Assembly: GCF_005938125.1 (NCBI RefSeq)
Contig: NZ_VCQN01000003.1
Span: 62,001-126,000, forward strand
Reading direction: 5' to 3'
From: Bacillus sp. BHET2
GTDB lineage: Bacteria > Bacillota > Bacilli > Bacillales > Bacillaceae_B
DNA: 64,000 nt
The notes under the pieces were generated by a model, which worked only from the letters and a program-made list of their open reading frames with translations, searched no databases and was not told where the DNA came from. The translations under genes were made by a program, and so were the position numbers. The first letter of the stretch is position 1. Each line of letters begins with the position of its first letter. Below are positions 17,265 to 26,396 of this stretch, piece by piece.

Positions 17265-17408
17265 TTGACAGAAGATCGAGATCATTTAGAAGAGCTTTAC
17301 GAATTGTACTTTCATGCCGATTCAGTAGTTGAAAGTGGTAGAAATTCAATAGTGAGAAAAAAAGAGCTGCTAAAAAAAGTAGCTCTTTTGTCATGGGTAA
17401 GTGAATAG
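17265..17408 (+). CDS. Small hypothetical protein, 47 aa
   Basis: A TTG-started ORF with AAGGAGGG 7 bases upstream encodes 47 residues, acidic at the start (TEDRDHLEELYELYF) and basic near the end. I recognise no family. A GAGCT/AGCTC hairpin with T run (17357-17391) lies inside the last third of the frame, which is odd for a gene and lowers confidence. An ATG one frame over gives only 25 codons. Confidence 0.35.
   Translation: MTEDRDHLEELYELYFHADSVVESGRNSIVRKKELLKKVALLSWVSE
17357..17391 (+). terminator. Terminator-like hairpin inside the small ORF
   Basis: AAAAGAGCTGC and GTAGCTCTTTT pair around an A-rich loop, followed by TTTTG. It could be bidirectional. Confidence 0.6.
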
Positions 17409-17469
17409 GTATATAATAGATAGTGTAAGAGTATAGTAGTTATAAGGATATGAAAGGGGGGCATGGTGA

Positions 17470-17769
17470 ATGATCAGATTATCCAGAACCAAGAAAGTCA
17501 TGTTGGTAGCTTTAGCCATCATTCTTATTATAATAGCCAATCGGATATCGAGCGTACAGCACCTGACAGCAAGGATGGCTACCAATTTGTATGTGAACCT
17601 GAAGTATCAAGATCTGGATCTTGAATACCAAAACGTGGAATTCTCACCACAGTTTGGAGATTACTCTGTTGCATATAAGGATAAGGATGGAAAGGTATAC
17701 GGATTCATGGTTACCCCTAAATCAATGCCCATCATCATACTTCATGACCCTCTGAGTGAGAAACCATAA
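17470..17769 (+). CDS. Small membrane-anchored protein, DUF3139-like
   Basis: A 99-residue protein with one N-terminal membrane helix (about 9-24, VMLVALAIILIIIANRI) and an extracytoplasmic remainder containing GDYSVAYKDKDGKVYGFMVTP, which looks like DUF3139 proteins of Bacillaceae. AAGGGGGG precedes the ATG. Function unknown. It lies upstream of the thiamine riboswitch and is probably a separate unit. Confidence 0.65.
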   Translation: MIRLSRTKKVMLVALAIILIIIANRISSVQHLTARMATNLYVNLKYQDLDLEYQNVEFSPQFGDYSVAYKDKDGKVYGFMVTPKSMPIIILHDPLSEKP

Positions 17770-17847
17770 TCAAGGCTGCTATAAAGAATCTATTTACCTT
17801 TCAATCTTTCATTATTCATGTATAATAAATAATCATAACTTTATAGA

Positions 17848-17947
17848 CGTTACCACAAGGGGAGCGAAAGCTGAGAGTGAACATATTGTTCTAACCCTCT
17901 GAACCTGTTAGTTAGCACTAGCGTAGGGATGTGGAAAGTAAGCGTAA
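17848..17947 (+). ncRNA. TPP riboswitch (THI element)
   Basis: The conserved blocks of the THI aptamer are present in order: GGGGAGC at 17860, GCTGAGAGTG at 17870, ACCCTCTGAACCTG at 17894, and AGTTAGCACTAGCGTAGGGA at 17910. It lies directly upstream of thiT. A hairpin AAGTAAGC / GCTTATTT follows the aptamer; no clear terminator is seen, so control may be at the ribosome site, which I cannot resolve. Confidence 0.95.
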
Positions 17948-18018
17948 TGTTGCTTATTTCAGATTGTCCACTCATCCTTCTTATGGTCTCGTTTCATTAA
18001 CCTAGGGGGATTTTTTTT

Positions 18019-18615
18019 ATGAAGAATTTACGTCTTGTTGTACTACTGGAAGCTTCATTGATGGCAGCATTTGCTGTGATTCTTGATTTGCTTCCTTCTA
18101 TTAAGTTATCACCAAGCATCTCTATTTCGATTGCGATGGTCCCTATCTTTCTATTATCTTATCGAAGAGGCTTTAGAGCCGGGGTCTTGGCCGGCTTTGT
18201 GTGGGGAATCTTGCAGATTGTCCTCGGGGATGCGTGGATTGCCACGCCTGTTCAAATGGTGATTGAGTATTTCATCGCTTTTGCCTTTATCGGTCTTGCC
18301 GGGCTCTTAGCTGGTAAGATTCAGTCGGCATTAGGGGATAACAGTCGATTTAAAGCCATCATGTGGGTAATCATCGCGACATTTTTAGGGAGTCTTGCCA
18401 GATATGTTTGGCACTTTATCGCAGGCTTCGTCTTTTTTGCCGAGTATGCACCAGATGACATGTCCCCGTTGCTCTTTTCTTTAGTCGTGAATGGCATCAC
18501 CATGATCGGTTCTGCGATACTATGTTCGATTACGCTGGTGATCATCACCAACATCGCACCGAGGTTGATCAAAGTTAGGACACATCATCAAGAAATCACC
18601 CGCAAGGCATCATAG
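18019..18615 (+). CDS. thiT: Thiamine ECF transporter S-component ThiT
   Basis: A 198-residue protein with six membrane segments of the ThiT (YuaJ) family; the stretch RGFRAGVLAGFVWGILQIVLGDAWIATPVQMVIEY contains the conserved tryptophans and the GDAW motif that line the thiamine pocket. It binds thiamine and couples to the general EcfAA'T energising module, encoded elsewhere. The TPP riboswitch directly upstream confirms the assignment and means expression falls when thiamine diphosphate is plentiful. A terminator follows. Confidence 0.95.
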   Translation: MKNLRLVVLLEASLMAAFAVILDLLPSIKLSPSISISIAMVPIFLLSYRRGFRAGVLAGFVWGILQIVLGDAWIATPVQMVIEYFIAFAFIGLAGLLAGKIQSALGDNSRFKAIMWVIIATFLGSLARYVWHFIAGFVFFAEYAPDDMSPLLFSLVVNGITMIGSAILCSITLVIITNIAPRLIKVRTHHQEITRKAS

Positions 18616-18619
18616 TAAA

Positions 18620-18653
18620 AACTGACTGGTCCTCCTGGGGCCGGTTTTTTTTT
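18620..18653 (+). terminator. Terminator after thiT
   Basis: ACTGGTCC pairs with GGGCCGGT through some G-U pairs, followed by a T9 run. Confidence 0.75.
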
Positions 18654-18884
18654 GAGAGGAAATAACCTGGGTTCTAGAAACATCGGGCAGAAGGCGCGGT
18701 TCTCTAATATACTCAATGCACAAGGCTTACTTATGCTCGTTAATAAAAGGGATGGGAACCAAGAACGTCTCAGTAGGCATTCGCTAGCCTATAATCTCTT
18801 TTTTTTGATCCATCCTCATTGCTTACACTCATGCTTTCCTATACACTAGACCTATTCAAAAAATAGCAGGTGTGGAGAGATCGT

Positions 18885-19646
18885 ATGGAAGCAAAAATGA
18901 TAAGAAGATATGACATTATGGAGGTCAGCCTGTTGGCAGGGAAGATCATGCTGCAAAGCGGGGCGGAAACCTATCGGGTGGAAGATACGATGATGCGTAT
19001 CGCTGCCTCTTATGGCATAAAAGAATCCCACAGCTATGTGACCCCCACGGGGATCATCTTCTCGATCGAAACATCTGAACCAACGAAAACGAAGCTGATC
19101 CGCATTAACGAACGTTCAACTGATTTGGAAAAGGTAACTCTTGTGAATAGCATTTCAAGACAAATCAGCAAAGGGCATCTCACCATTGAAGAAGCTTACA
19201 ATGCCCTTGAAAAGCTGGATCAGTCAGATTTATCTTATTCTTTCCTGATACAAGTAGCGGCCGCATCGATTGCAAGCGGGTGTTTCCTCATCATGTTCCA
19301 GGGAATGTGGAAGGACTTCATCCCGGCATTAATTACAGGCGGAATCGGGTTTACCAGTTTGATCTATTTTCATCGCTTTGTTCCGATAAAGTTCTTTGCA
19401 GAGTTTCTGGCGTCATTCATTATTGGGATGCTTTCTTACGGATTTGTCCAACTTGGAGTGGGACAGGAATTAGATAAGATTATCATCGGATCCGTCATGC
19501 CACTTGTTCCTGGTCTCCTTATTACCAACGCGGTCCGGGACTTGATGGCCGGGCATTTAGTATCGGGTTTGTCAAAGGGGGCAGAAGCCTTTTTGACGGC
19601 TTTCGCAATCGGAACCGGTATTGCGGTCGTTTTCACTCTGACGTAG
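18885..19646 (+). CDS. Threonine/serine exporter N-terminal half (ThrE/YjjP-like)
   Basis: A 253-residue protein. The soluble N-terminal domain (about 1-115: VSLLAGKIMLQSGAETYRVEDTMMRIA and TPTGIIFSIE) is the ThrE/DUF1212 signature; five membrane segments follow. With the 151-residue DUF3815-type partner just downstream it rebuilds the two halves of ThrE, an exporter of threonine, serine or, in YjjPB, succinate. A GTG at 18870 is in frame, but GGAGAG before the ATG at 18885 is the better start. The two genes are 39 bases apart and likely one operon. Confidence 0.88.
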   Translation: MEAKMIRRYDIMEVSLLAGKIMLQSGAETYRVEDTMMRIAASYGIKESHSYVTPTGIIFSIETSEPTKTKLIRINERSTDLEKVTLVNSISRQISKGHLTIEEAYNALEKLDQSDLSYSFLIQVAAASIASGCFLIMFQGMWKDFIPALITGGIGFTSLIYFHRFVPIKFFAEFLASFIIGMLSYGFVQLGVGQELDKIIIGSVMPLVPGLLITNAVRDLMAGHLVSGLSKGAEAFLTAFAIGTGIAVVFTLT

Positions 19647-19685
19647 AGGGTGTATTTCGTTAAAATAGATTGAGGTGAAAAGAGA

Positions 19686-20141
19686 ATGCTCATCATCGAA
19701 CAATTAGTCACCAGTTTCATTGCCGCAGCGGCATTCGGAATTATCTTCAATGCGCCAAAACAGTCCCTTTTCAAATGTGGAATTGTCGGAATGTTAGGCT
19801 GGATCATCTACATCGTCATGAGTTTTAACGAGGCAGACACCGTTCTTGCTACGTTACTTGCCTCATTTGTCGTTGCTGTGATCAGTCAGGTGTTTGCGAA
19901 AATGTACAAAACCCCGGTCATCATCTTTTCGGTTGCCGGGATCATCCCTCTCGTTCCTGGAGGACTTGCGTACGATGCGATGAGAAACTTCGTTCAAAAC
20001 GATTACAATGCCGCCATCAACCTGGCCGCGAAAGCCTTCATGATATCAGGGTCCATCGCCATCGGACTCATCTTCTCAGAAGTCATCAACCAAGTCATCC
20101 AAAACGCCAAAGTAAATGCAAGTGCGAGACGAATGAGATAG
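19686..20141 (+). CDS. Threonine/serine exporter C-terminal half (ThrE2/YjjB-like)
   Basis: A 151-residue membrane protein with four to five segments and the family hallmark GIIPLVPGGLAYDAMR near residues 92-107. It is the separate second half of ThrE; its partner is the gene ending at 19646. TGAGGTGAAAAGAG precedes the ATG. It ends 6 bases before a terminator that starts within a GGGACGGACC repeat. Confidence 0.88.
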   Translation: MLIIEQLVTSFIAAAAFGIIFNAPKQSLFKCGIVGMLGWIIYIVMSFNEADTVLATLLASFVVAVISQVFAKMYKTPVIIFSVAGIIPLVPGGLAYDAMRNFVQNDYNAAINLAAKAFMISGSIAIGLIFSEVINQVIQNAKVNASARRMR

Positions 20142-20142
20142 A

Positions 20143-20176
20143 GGGACGGACCTTACTTTTGTGAGGTCCTTTTTCT
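20143..20176 (+). terminator. Terminator containing a GGGACGGACC repeat
   Basis: GGACCTTAC and GTGAGGTCC pair around a TTTT loop, then TTTTTC follows. The upstream edge is the GAGGGACGGACC motif also seen three times at 36352-36540. Confidence 0.8.
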
Positions 20177-20299
20177 ATTGTCTTCTTTATCGTTGTGGTG
20201 AATTCTAGCGATCCTTTGTTGTTAAGCTCCTCTTATCATGTAACGCTTTCCTCTCCGGAACGTCTAATCAACAAATATGACAAATAGGAGGGTCATGCC

Positions 20300-22471
20300 G
20301 TGAGTAAGAGATCGTATCTGCTTATTCTTGCTGGTGTTGTTCTGCTGATTGGACTAGGAACGTTCATGTATAGCCAAAGACCTGTTGTGACGGTGGACGG
20401 GAAGCTGACTGAAGATCTTCTTGTGATGGATAATCAATCTTGGAATCTGCAATTTTCTGCCGCTCTTGAGAAAGAGACCGTGACTTTACAAAACATCTAT
20501 GTCAAAGACTACGGCGGAAAGAGGGTTGATGTAGACCTGAAATTGAGTGATGATCGAAAATCGTTGCAAGTGTTTGCACCTCCAGGAGGATATCCTTCTG
20601 AACTTCACCCATTCACACTTCATATATCTCCAAGAGTAACAACCAAATGGGGATTCTCCTATGATGGAGACACAGAGATACCCTTTACAGTTACCTCTCA
20701 ATTACCAAGCATACAATCGAAGGAAGCGTTGACAAATTATTTCAAGAGAGTCATCAAATTGAATCAAGAAAATACAACGTTTTTTGGAAGGGGAGAGAAA
20801 ATCGAAACTCAAACCATGGAAGATCGTGTGTCTTTAGAATCTTCTAAATCGTCCTCTCAGTTCTCTGAAACGAATAATCAGGTTCAAGGTGTCGATGAAG
20901 GAGACAGAGTGAAGACGGATGGGAACTATATCTACCAAGCAACCGATGGGCGGCTTATGATCACAAAGGCGAAACCGGTGAATGAAATGAAGATGGTTTC
21001 ATCCGTTTCGTTCAAAGACCTGCAGCCACAACACCTTTTCATAAACAAAGAGACGCTTCTCATTATCGGCACAAGCTTTTCACCTCCTCTTTATGAAGAG
21101 AATGAACAAAAGAACATATCGGCCATCATGCCGGTGGACGGGATGACCGTAGCACTGTTGTATGATATCTCGAATAAGGAAACCCCAACCCTGCTTAGAA
21201 GGGTGGAGCTGGAAGGGCAGTATGTAACGTCAAGGAAAATCGGTTCTAACGTTTACTTGATTTCGAATATGTTCCCAAACTACTGGATGCTTGAACGGAA
21301 CGAAAATCTTGATTTGAGACCGAGAATGAAAGATAGTTTGACCGGGGATAAAACCGAACCAATTCCAGTGGAAGACATCAAATATTTTCCCCAAGCCTAT
21401 TCTCCGAACTATACCTTATTGACGGCGTTGAACATGGAGGATCCTAAAGCTCCCCTTACTGTTCAATCCTATCTTGGGGGCGGAAATGCAGTGTATATGT
21501 CGAAAGAGAATCTGTATGTCGCAGTAGAAAAATATGAAGAAAATGAATGGGCTTCTGCTGACACGGAAATTCATAAATTTGCCGTTCGAAATGGGGAAAT
21601 CGCATACACCTCATCAGGGAGTGTAGAGGGAAGAGTGTTAAATCAATTCTCAATGGATGAGTACGAAGGGAATTTTCGAATTGCCACGACAAAAGGGGAG
21701 GTGTGGAACAGTGATACCCCTTCGTCCAATGCACTATATATATTAGATTCAACTATGAAAAACGTTGGAGAAGTAAAGGATTTGGCAAGGGGAGAAAAAA
21801 TCTATTCTGTTAGATTCATGGGAGCCAAGGCGTATATCGTAACCTTTAAACAAGTGGATCCATTATTCGTCATTGATGCGTCGGATCCTGCTCATCCAAA
21901 AGTGATGGGAGAGTTGAAAATACCTGGATTCAGCACCTATCTCCACCCGATTGATGACCATCACCTTATCGGATTTGGCTATGATACGAGTGTGGTGAAT
22001 GATAAAAATGAAGTAAGTATAGAGCCGAGAATCACACGGAACGGAATGAAGATTTCGTTGTTTGATATTACAGACTTTCACCATCCTAAGGAAACGGATA
22101 CAGAAATCATTGGAGGGGCAGGGACTCATTCCTCTTTGTTAGAAGATCATAAAGCCTTATTGCATGAGGCTTCGAGGCATCTTTATGGATTTCCGATTTC
22201 TGTTTACAATGAAACAGATAATAGTAGCCATGAGCTCGATTTCGACTATCAAGGTGCGCTCCTGTATGAGATCACTCCTGAAAAAGGAATCGTATTGAAA
22301 TCAAAGCTCGTTGCTGAAGAAAGGAAAGACAAAGAGTTTTATGAGCAGTGGGAAGATCAAGTTCAAAGACTCCTCTATATCGATGATCAGCTGTACACCA
22401 TTTCAAACCATCAGATCACTTCATATTCTCTGGACGATTTTAGAGAGAGTCATTCAGTAGATCTATACTGA
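20300..22471 (+). CDS. Membrane-anchored beta-propeller domain protein
   Basis: A 723-residue protein started at GTG with AGGAGGG upstream. One N-terminal membrane helix (about 5-22) is followed by an Ig-like segment (about 30-135) and then a large beta-propeller. The signature NNQVQGVDEGDRVKTDGNYIY near residue 195 identifies the secreted C-terminal beta-propeller family (PF09826). The protein is predicted to sit outside the membrane. Function is unknown. It is a single-gene unit. Confidence 0.85.
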   Translation: MSKRSYLLILAGVVLLIGLGTFMYSQRPVVTVDGKLTEDLLVMDNQSWNLQFSAALEKETVTLQNIYVKDYGGKRVDVDLKLSDDRKSLQVFAPPGGYPSELHPFTLHISPRVTTKWGFSYDGDTEIPFTVTSQLPSIQSKEALTNYFKRVIKLNQENTTFFGRGEKIETQTMEDRVSLESSKSSSQFSETNNQVQGVDEGDRVKTDGNYIYQATDGRLMITKAKPVNEMKMVSSVSFKDLQPQHLFINKETLLIIGTSFSPPLYEENEQKNISAIMPVDGMTVALLYDISNKETPTLLRRVELEGQYVTSRKIGSNVYLISNMFPNYWMLERNENLDLRPRMKDSLTGDKTEPIPVEDIKYFPQAYSPNYTLLTALNMEDPKAPLTVQSYLGGGNAVYMSKENLYVAVEKYEENEWASADTEIHKFAVRNGEIAYTSSGSVEGRVLNQFSMDEYEGNFRIATTKGEVWNSDTPSSNALYILDSTMKNVGEVKDLARGEKIYSVRFMGAKAYIVTFKQVDPLFVIDASDPAHPKVMGELKIPGFSTYLHPIDDHHLIGFGYDTSVVNDKNEVSIEPRITRNGMKISLFDITDFHHPKETDTEIIGGAGTHSSLLEDHKALLHEASRHLYGFPISVYNETDNSSHELDFDYQGALLYEITPEKGIVLKSKLVAEERKDKEFYEQWEDQVQRLLYIDDQLYTISNHQITSYSLDDFRESHSVDLY

Positions 22472-22487
22472 TTCGAGCTGCGATTAG

Positions 22488-22516
22488 AGGCCGTGCGAAG
22501 CGTGGCCTCTTTTTAC
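22488..22516 (+). terminator. Terminator after beta-propeller gene
   Basis: AGAGGCCGTGC and GCGTGGCCTCT form an 11-bp stem with G-U pairs, then T5. Confidence 0.8.
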
Positions 22517-22659
22517 TGATCGATTTCTAAGGAAGGTTCGCTTTTGTTAAAAGCACCTGACACGTTCACCAGGCACTTTCCAACTACCCCCCAGCATAAA
22601 AAAACGATAGAATGATACATATATACATAATGGCAGAATCACGTAAGAGGGGTGTTCGT

Positions 22660-24387
22660 TTGAAGGTCATACACTTTTTAAAGCCGTACCGGATTGCCAT
22701 GGCGATTGCCTGGAGTTTAATGCTGGTAGAGCTTGCAGTAGAATTATTGAATCCGCTGTTCATGGCACGGATCATCGATGAAGGGATTCTGAATGAAGAT
22801 TTGGATGTCGTATTAAGATGGGGATTCATCATGGTGGGGATGTCCCTCATTGCTTTTATTTCAGGTGTAACGAATTCATTTTTTGCCGCTCAAACGAGTC
22901 AAGGGTTTGGATATGACGTGCGGGAAAGTCTCTATAAGAAGGTGCAATCATTTTCGTTTGCGAGCTTTGATAAGCTTCCGTCATCTTCTCTCATCACCAG
23001 GATGACCAATGACGTAAGGCAGCTTCAAAACACGATTTTTATGAGTCTTAGGATCATGTTGAGAGCCCCATTGCTTGTCATCGGATCAACGATTATGGCA
23101 TTGATTGTAAATGCCCGCCTTGCCATTATCTTACTAATCGTGATCCCGATTTTATGGATGTTCCTGTTATGGGTTCTAAAACGGGGATGGCGCCTGTTTG
23201 AAAGAGTTCAGTCCCGGTTGGATAAAGTGAACGAGGTCATGAAGGAAAACCTTTCCGGTATGAGGTTGATCAAAGCATATACGAGAAGCGAATATGAAGA
23301 AAGTCGATTTCATGGTGCGAATGAAGATTTGAAGAATCGAACTGTCCGTGCCCTCCGTTTTATGGAGATCATTATGCCTCTTTTGATGCTGGTGATGAAT
23401 GTCGCCCTTCTTTCCGTTTTGTGGTTCGGGAGTATTAATGTAGCTGCAGGTGGGGCGAAGGTTGGGGAAGTCGTGGCAATCGTCACATATGTTACGAGAA
23501 TTTCTTCTGTCTTTTCCATTTTCTCATTCATCATCACAAGCTTTTCAAGAGCAAGAGCTTCGGCACAAAGGGTGGAAGAAGTCCTTCAAGTAGAGGTTGA
23601 CTTAAAGGATGGAGAGGAAGTCAATCTGGAAAATCCCGAGGTTAAGGGTGACATCATCTTTAAGGATGTTTCGTTTCAATATCCCACAACCCGTGTGAAC
23701 GTTCTCCAGAATATTTCGTTTAAAGTCGAAGCTGGCCAGACAGTTTCCATATTAGGAGCTACAGGATCAGGGAAAACCTCCATGTTCCAGCTCATTCCTC
23801 GTCTTTACGATGCAACGGAGGGGTTTGTTGAACTAGATGGCAGGCCCATCAGATCCATTCCTCTGGACGGGATAAGAAAGAATATTGGATATGTCCCTCA
23901 GGAAGTCATCCTGTTTTCCGGCTCCGTTTCTGAGAACCTCTTATGGGGGAAAGAAGATGCGACCAGGGAAGAAATGATTCAAGCAGCAAAGGACGCGCAG
24001 ATTCATGAAACCATCCTGAACCTTTCCCATGGATATGACACGGTCCTCGGACAGAAAGGGGTCAATCTTTCTGGAGGACAGAAACAGCGACTATCGATTG
24101 CCCGAGCACTTATTCGAAAGCCGAAAATCCTATTACTGGATGATAGTACAAGTGCACTAGATTTAAACACCGAATTCAAGCTCCTCCATGCACTGAAGCA
24201 ATATGAATGCACCACCATGATCATCACCCAGAAAATCAGTACAGCGATGGAGTCGGATACAATTCTCCTTCTGGAAGATGGGGTGTTGATCGGATCGGGA
24301 TCCCACGCCTCCCTTTTGGAAGGTTCACGTCTCTATCAACATATCTATCAATCTCAGTTCGGAGAGGGGGAAATCCATCATGTCTAG
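22660..24387 (+). CDS. ABC exporter subunit with degenerate ATP site (YfiB-like)
   Basis: A 575-residue half-transporter: six-helix membrane domain (about 1-310) then ATPase. Walker A is ATGSGKTS, signature [15 protein letters not shown], but Walker B ends LLLDDSTSALD, with Asp where the catalytic Glu should be, and the switch His is Gln (IITQKIS). This marks the subunit with the non-hydrolytic site in heterodimeric exporters. I take TTG at 22660 because AGGGGTG stands 5 bases upstream and the protein then starts with KVIHFLKPYR, as in B. subtilis YfiB. The gene overlaps the next by 8 bases. Confidence 0.85.
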   Translation: MKVIHFLKPYRIAMAIAWSLMLVELAVELLNPLFMARIIDEGILNEDLDVVLRWGFIMVGMSLIAFISGVTNSFFAAQTSQGFGYDVRESLYKKVQSFSFASFDKLPSSSLITRMTNDVRQLQNTIFMSLRIMLRAPLLVIGSTIMALIVNARLAIILLIVIPILWMFLLWVLKRGWRLFERVQSRLDKVNEVMKENLSGMRLIKAYTRSEYEESRFHGANEDLKNRTVRALRFMEIIMPLLMLVMNVALLSVLWFGSINVAAGGAKVGEVVAIVTYVTRISSVFSIFSFIITSFSRARASAQRVEEVLQVEVDLKDGEEVNLENPEVKGDIIFKDVSFQYPTTRVNVLQNISFKVEAGQTVSILGATGSGKTSMFQLIPRLYDATEGFVELDGRPIRSIPLDGIRKNIGYVPQEVILFSGSVSENLLWGKEDATREEMIQAAKDAQIHETILNLSHGYDTVLGQKGVNLSGGQKQRLSIARALIRKPKILLLDDSTSALDLNTEFKLLHALKQYECTTMIITQKISTAMESDTILLLEDGVLIGSGSHASLLEGSRLYQHIYQSQFGEGEIHHV

Positions 24388-26161
24388 ACATGTGGGAAAG
24401 CAATTGGGAAAGAACGATAAAGCGAAAGATGCAAAGGGTACCCTCCGCCGATTATGGAACTATCTCTCTGAAATGAAAGTGATATTGTATCTTGTCATTT
24501 TAATGGTGATCATTAGTTCAGCAGCGTCGCTTATGGGGCCGTTCCTTGTAGGAAAAGCAATTGATGACTATATTGTGACGAAGACTTCGTCTGGGTTGGC
24601 AGGATTAGTTATCGGTTTGATTGCGGTGTATATCTTTCACTCCCTTTCAGTGTGGTTCCAAAATTATTGGATGATCGGTGTCGCACAGGATACGGTCTAC
24701 CGGTTACGGAAAGATCTCTTTCATCAATTACACCAGCTTTCCATCCCTTTCTTTGATAAGCGGAAGCATGGAGAGCTGATGAGCAGGGTGACCAATGATA
24801 TCGATAATGTGAGTGCTACCTTGAATAGTTCATTCATTCAAATCATATCCAGTATCCTTACACTGGTCGGGACCGTATCGATCATGATCTGGCTCAGTCC
24901 GCTTCTGACACTTATTACAATGACCATTGTTCCCCTTATGGTACTTGGTATGAAGTGGATTACGAAAAGGACTGGCCGCCTATTCAAGCAATATCAACAG
25001 AATATCGGTGAATTGAACGGATATATCGAAGAAACGATTTCAGGTCATACCATCATCAAGACCTTTTCAAGGGAAGAAACAGCGATTAAGGATTTCCGCG
25101 AAAAGAATCAACGACTGCGAACGGCTGCTTATTGGGCAGATACGTATTCAGGATTCATACCGAAGCTCATGAATGTGTTGAACAATCTAAGCTTTGCCGT
25201 CATTGCAGGAGTGGGGGGGATCTTCGCTTTAAATGGCATGATTACAATCGGTGTCATCGTGATCTTTGCTGAATATGCCCGTCAATTTACCCGCCCGCTG
25301 AATGAACTTGCCAATCAATATAATACGCTCCTTTCGGCCATTGCAGGCGCTGAGCGTGTGTTTCAAATATTAGATGAAGAGGAAGAAGCAAACGATGAAG
25401 GAGATTCTACGGAAATCGATGCAGTTGAAGGGAAAGTGGAGTTTCGCCATGTATCCTTTTCCTATGAAAAAGGAGATCAAACGCTCCAGGATGTATCGTT
25501 TTCCATCGCACCAGGTGAAACCGTTGCCCTGGTTGGACCGACCGGCGCCGGGAAAACGACAATCACCAATCTCCTGTCCCGCTTTTATGAGCTGAATGAA
25601 GGAAGTATTGAGATTGACGATCAGAACATTCAATCGATTAAGCGGAAAAGCTTACGTCAGCAAATGGGGTTTGTCCTGCAGGATAGCTTCCTGTTTCAAG
25701 GAACGATTGCAGATAATATCCGTTATGGGAGGCTAGATGCCAGCGATGGAGAGGTAAGGGATGCAGCAAAGCTCGCAAATGCCCATTCTTTTATAGAAAA
25801 AATGCCAGAGGGCTATGACACTCTGTTACGCCCTGATGGAAACGGCATCAGCCAGGGACAAAAACAGCTGCTGTCTATCGCAAGGGCGATCCTTTCCAAT
25901 CCCTCCATCCTCATCCTGGATGAAGCGACAAGCAGTATTGATACGATAACAGAGTTGAAAATCCAGGAAGCCCTCAAACGTTTGATGGCGGGACGGACGA
26001 GTGTGGTGGTGGCACACCGCCTGAACACAATTCGCCAGGCTGATCAAATCCTGGTATTAGAACAAGGGAAGATCATTGAAAGGGGATCTCATGATGAGCT
26101 TCTCAAACAGAAAGGATTCTATCATGGGTTGTATCATAGTCAGTTGAAGGAAAGCGGTTAG
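24380..26161 (+). CDS. ABC exporter subunit with catalytic ATP site (YfiC-like)
   Basis: A 593-residue half-transporter. It has a normal Walker A GPTGAGKTT, Walker B LILDEATSSID with the catalytic Glu, and His switch VVAHRLNT, but its signature is degenerate (ISQGQKQ). Together with the preceding subunit this gives one canonical and one degenerate ATP site, the pattern of BmrCD and TM287/288. The start ATG follows GAGAGGGGG and overlaps the upstream gene by 8 bases, so the two are translated together. Likely drug or lipid efflux; substrate unknown. Confidence 0.88.
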   Translation: MSRHVGKQLGKNDKAKDAKGTLRRLWNYLSEMKVILYLVILMVIISSAASLMGPFLVGKAIDDYIVTKTSSGLAGLVIGLIAVYIFHSLSVWFQNYWMIGVAQDTVYRLRKDLFHQLHQLSIPFFDKRKHGELMSRVTNDIDNVSATLNSSFIQIISSILTLVGTVSIMIWLSPLLTLITMTIVPLMVLGMKWITKRTGRLFKQYQQNIGELNGYIEETISGHTIIKTFSREETAIKDFREKNQRLRTAAYWADTYSGFIPKLMNVLNNLSFAVIAGVGGIFALNGMITIGVIVIFAEYARQFTRPLNELANQYNTLLSAIAGAERVFQILDEEEEANDEGDSTEIDAVEGKVEFRHVSFSYEKGDQTLQDVSFSIAPGETVALVGPTGAGKTTITNLLSRFYELNEGSIEIDDQNIQSIKRKSLRQQMGFVLQDSFLFQGTIADNIRYGRLDASDGEVRDAAKLANAHSFIEKMPEGYDTLLRPDGNGISQGQKQLLSIARAILSNPSILILDEATSSIDTITELKIQEALKRLMAGRTSVVVAHRLNTIRQADQILVLEQGKIIERGSHDELLKQKGFYHGLYHSQLKESG

Positions 26162-26184
26162 GCGAGGCGAGGGAAATATCCGAT

Positions 26185-26278
26185 TTAAAAATAAAACGTG
26201 GGGATTGAAAATAAAATCTGCAAAATTGAAAATAAAATCCACTTTTTGAAAATAAATATAATGGAATTGAAAATAAAA
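26185..26278. repeat. Five-unit array, 20-21 bp period, core TTGAAAATAAAA
   Basis: Units start at 26185, 26205, 26226, 26246 and 26267 (spacings 20, 21, 20, 21). The core TTGAAAATAAAA is followed by 8-9 variable bases. It is the reverse complement of the 8693 array and has the same copy number and period. It lies between the stop of the ABC gene and its terminator. Confidence 0.85.
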
Positions 26279-26354
26279 AGGAAGTGAACGGCTGACACTG
26301 GTCAAAAATATGCAGCTCTACTCCATGAAACCATCCTTTTCAGCCAGAACAATA

Positions 26355-26396
26355 AAAAACACCTCAAAAGTCAGCACTTTTGAGGTGTTTCTCTTT
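26355..26396. terminator. Bidirectional terminator
   Basis: AAACACCTCAAAAGT and ACTTTTGAGGTGTTT form a 15-bp stem; T-rich tails exist on both strands. It ends the ABC operon on plus and the candidate RNA on minus. Confidence 0.85.

Noticed and set aside
18654..18884. 65-codon frame between thiT and the ThrE gene
   Set aside because: No ribosome site or recognisable protein; the stretch holds nothing I can support.
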